From positions 1-61,420 of the forward strand of contig JBFXDS010000019.1 of the NCBI GenBank assembly GCA_050180895.1: a DNA stretch of 61,420 nt, in the 5' to 3' direction. The translations under genes were made by a program, and so were the position numbers. This DNA comes from JBGPEQ01 sp050180895 (GTDB lineage: Bacteria; Pseudomonadota; Alphaproteobacteria; Dongiales; Dongiaceae). The notes beneath the pieces are model-generated. The model did not search any database and was not told the DNA's origin. It was given only the letters and a program-made list of their open reading frames with translations. Below are positions 59,700-61,420 of this stretch, one piece after another. How positions within the stretch are numbered: position 1 is the stretch's first letter; each line of letters starts with the position of its first letter.

Positions 59700-61094
59700 C
59701 TAGGCCACTGTCCGCAGGTGGAACGACTTCGGGCGGGTCAGGACCTCGTAGCCGACGCGGGAGAGGGTGCAGCCGCGACCGGAATCCTTCACGCCGACCC
59801 AGCCGAGGGCGGGATCGAGATAGTCGCAGCGGTTCATGAACCAGGTGCCGGTGTCGACGCGGTCGCCGATGGCGAGGGCGGCCTTCTCGTCGGAGGTCCA
59901 GATGGCGGCGGTGAGCCCGAAGGCGCTGTCGTTCATGTGGCGGATGGCCTCCTCGTCGCTGCGCACCTTCATGATGCCGGCGACCGGGCCGAAGCATTCC
60001 TCCTGCATGACGGAATTGCGGTTGCTGTCGACCTTGAACACCTGCGGCGCGACATAGGCGGTGCCCTTCTTGTCGGCGGCGAAGCGCTTGGCGTCGATGA
60101 GCGGCTTCGCGCCCTGGCGCGCCGCTTTGGCGACCTGCTTGCGAATCTCGTCGGCGGCCTTGGCGCGCACGACCGGGCCGAGGTTGGTGCCGCTCTCCAG
60201 CGGGTTGCCGAGGCGATACCGGTTGGCGAGGTCGACGAAGCCCTCCAGGAACGGCTTGTAGACGTCCTGGTGGACGTAGACGCGCTGGATGCCGCAGCAG
60301 GACTGGCCGGAATTGAACATGGCGCCGTCCACCAGATTCTCGATGGCGTGCGGCAGGTTGGCGTCGGCGCGCACATAGGCCGGGTCGCAGCCGCCGAGCT
60401 CCAGGCCGAGGCCGATAAAGCGGCCGGCGGCGGCCTGCACGACGGCGTGGCCGGCCGGCACGCTGCCGGTGAAGTTGACGTAGTCGATGCCGTCGGTGCC
60501 GATGAGCTTCAGCGTGTCGTCGTGCGACAGGTGCAGGTGCTGGAACAGGCCCCTGGGCAGGCCGGCGGCCTTGAAGGCGGCGGCGAAGCGTTCGGCGCAG
60601 AGAGGGGTCTGCGCCGAATGCTTGAGGATGACCGTGTTGCCGGCCATGAGCGCGGGCACGACGCCGTTGACGGCGGTGAGATAGGGATAGTTCCAGGGTG
60701 CAATGATGAAGACGGTGCCGAGCGGCTCGCGGCGGACGAAGCGGGTAAAGCCGGCCTTCGGCCCGGCGTCGATGTCGGCGAGCGCCTCGGCTGCGACCTC
60801 GATCATGTAGCGGGCGCGCTCCTCGAAGCCGCGCATCTCGCCAGGCGATTGCGCGATGGGCCGGCCGATCTGGCGCGTCAGCTCCTCGGCGATCTTGTCC
60901 TTGTGGGCGACGAAGTAGTCGACGGCCTTGCCGACGATCCTGCCGCGCTCGGCGACCGGCACATGCTTCCAGGCCGCCTGCGCCTTGCGGGCGCCCTGCA
61001 GCGCCTTGGCGATCTCGGGCCGGGTCGCCAGCTTGCGCTCGACATAGACGCTGCCGTCGATCGGGCTGACGGTTTTCTGCGTTGCGGCAGGCAT
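59700..61094 (-). CDS. aldehyde dehydrogenase
   Basis: This 464-residue NAD(P)-dependent aldehyde dehydrogenase has IIAPWNYPYLTAVNGVVP, FTGSVPAGHAVVQAAA, the catalytic Glu region LELGGCDPAYVRADANLPHA and catalytic Cys in FNSGQSCCGIQRV. Residues GFTRFVRREPLGTVFIIAPW are near the start. The substrate is unknown, but with the alcohol dehydrogenase and aminotransferase it could act in aldehyde steps of amine catabolism. It lies between two copies of the composite repeat. Confidence 0.95.
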   Translation of the reverse strand: MPAATQKTVSPIDGSVYVERKLATRPEIAKALQGARKAQAAWKHVPVAERGRIVGKAVDYFVAHKDKIAEELTRQIGRPIAQSPGEMRGFEERARYMIEVAAEALADIDAGPKAGFTRFVRREPLGTVFIIAPWNYPYLTAVNGVVPALMAGNTVILKHSAQTPLCAERFAAAFKAAGLPRGLFQHLHLSHDDTLKLIGTDGIDYVNFTGSVPAGHAVVQAAAGRFIGLGLELGGCDPAYVRADANLPHAIENLVDGAMFNSGQSCCGIQRVYVHQDVYKPFLEGFVDLANRYRLGNPLESGTNLGPVVRAKAADEIRKQVAKAARQGAKPLIDAKRFAADKKGTAYVAPQVFKVDSNRNSVMQEECFGPVAGIMKVRSDEEAIRHMNDSAFGLTAAIWTSDEKAALAIGDRVDTGTWFMNRCDYLDPALGWVGVKDSGRGCTLSRVGYEVLTRPKSFHLRTVA

Positions 61095-61136
61095 GAAGGC
61101 TCCTCCCCAAGATTGATTGGCGGCAATTTATTTGGA

Positions 61137-61312
61137 TTGTCATTCCCGCGAAAGCGGGAATCCAGGGCAACGGCTCGTCGCTCGCTCTGGACCCCCGCCT
61201 TCGCGCTATCGCATGCACACATCTCTGCACAACCATCCTGCGTCCTTCGACAAGCTCAGGATGAGGGAAAATTTTACTGGCACGAAGAAAACCCCTCATC
61301 CTGAGAGCTTGT
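61137..61312. repeat. composite repeat unit 2, degraded (REP E plus family A copy 5)
   Basis: attgtcattcccgcgaaagc, ccagggcaacgg, then cgctatcgcatgcacacatc and a family A element (left arm from 61239). The right family A arm is interrupted by an extra ag and a lost base (cctgagagcttgtgaa), so it is decayed. It lies upstream of the aldehyde dehydrogenase start. Confidence 0.85.
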
Positions 61313-61420
61313 GAATGTTTGGGGTGGGAGTGACGATTTTTTGGATTGCACCGGAATTGCCATGGTGATTCCGTCGACCAGCGATTGTCTGACGGAGGGT
61401 GCGATGGGGTGCGAGGGATT
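61313..61420 (+). other. window end, possible start of a plus-strand gene
   Basis: An ATG at 61362 opens a plus-strand frame (MVIPSTSDCLTEGAMGCEG) that runs off the right edge without a stop. An ATG at 61404 is also in frame. There is no clear ribosome binding site; only 20 codons are visible, so I do not call a gene with confidence. Confidence 0.2.

Overview
The window reads as chromosomal DNA of a GC-rich alphaproteobacterium. The best evidence for this is a GAAC-N7-GAAC LexA box in front of an imuA-imuB-dnaE2 mutagenesis cassette, supported by the general gene content (PAS_5-type protein, CbpA/CbpM, MocR regulator, DUF1989 protein, many REP-like palindromes). No rRNA, tRNA or CRISPR array is visible, so genus cannot be assigned; Rhodospirillales or Hyphomicrobiales would fit.

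Layout. 1-8700: a short-chain dehydrogenase, a secreted protein, a soluble sensor kinase whose 3' end runs into a dispersed repeat, a cupin, a DMT exporter, an orphan receiver protein, a small zinc ribbon, a VOC protein, an SHMT-like PLP enzyme and a PAS_5 protein. 8700-12350: 2OG-Fe(II) oxygenase-like protein, radC, map and a divergent TRAM-type RNA m5U methyltransferase. 12408-13569: an IS5-family element sitting inside a copy of a dispersed repeat. 13700-16600: fabI-aroC-metallophosphoesterase operon. 16700-22850: YihY-type membrane protein, cbpA-cbpM, a 17-kDa-antigen-like lipoprotein, pdxH, a cation diffusion facilitator, a universal stress protein and a second SDR.

22850-32550 is a catabolic block: a GFA protein and winged-helix regulator, a complete polyamine-type ABC transporter (ATPase, binding protein, two permeases), creatinase, a divergent LysR regulator and a class III aminotransferase. 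Together they suggest uptake and breakdown of guanidino compounds or polyamines. 32550-36400 is an oligopeptide-type ABC system (binding protein and two permeases) without ATPase genes. 36670-41530 holds a secreted protein, a 1082-residue PAS/GAF hybrid histidine kinase and an OmpR-type regulator. 41590-44100 holds a Phd/VapC toxin-antitoxin pair, pyrE and an enoyl-CoA hydratase.

44119-50328 is the SOS mutagenesis cassette, LexA box-imuA-imuB-RAYT-dnaE2. A REP-associated tyrosine transposase with its own flanking REPs lies between imuB and dnaE2, and imuA carries a 36-codon in-frame repeat insertion. 50330-56800 holds an FMN-binding protein facing a MocR regulator, bifunctional putA and a DUF1989 protein. 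56800-58040 is a probable HTH/nucleotidyltransferase (AbiEii-like) toxin-antitoxin pair with an AT-rich promoter. The window closes with an iron-type alcohol dehydrogenase and an aldehyde dehydrogenase between two copies of a composite repeat.

The most distinctive features are the density and variety of REP-like elements (at least seven families), several of which have entered or ended coding regions, and the unusual HTH/nucleotidyltransferase pair.
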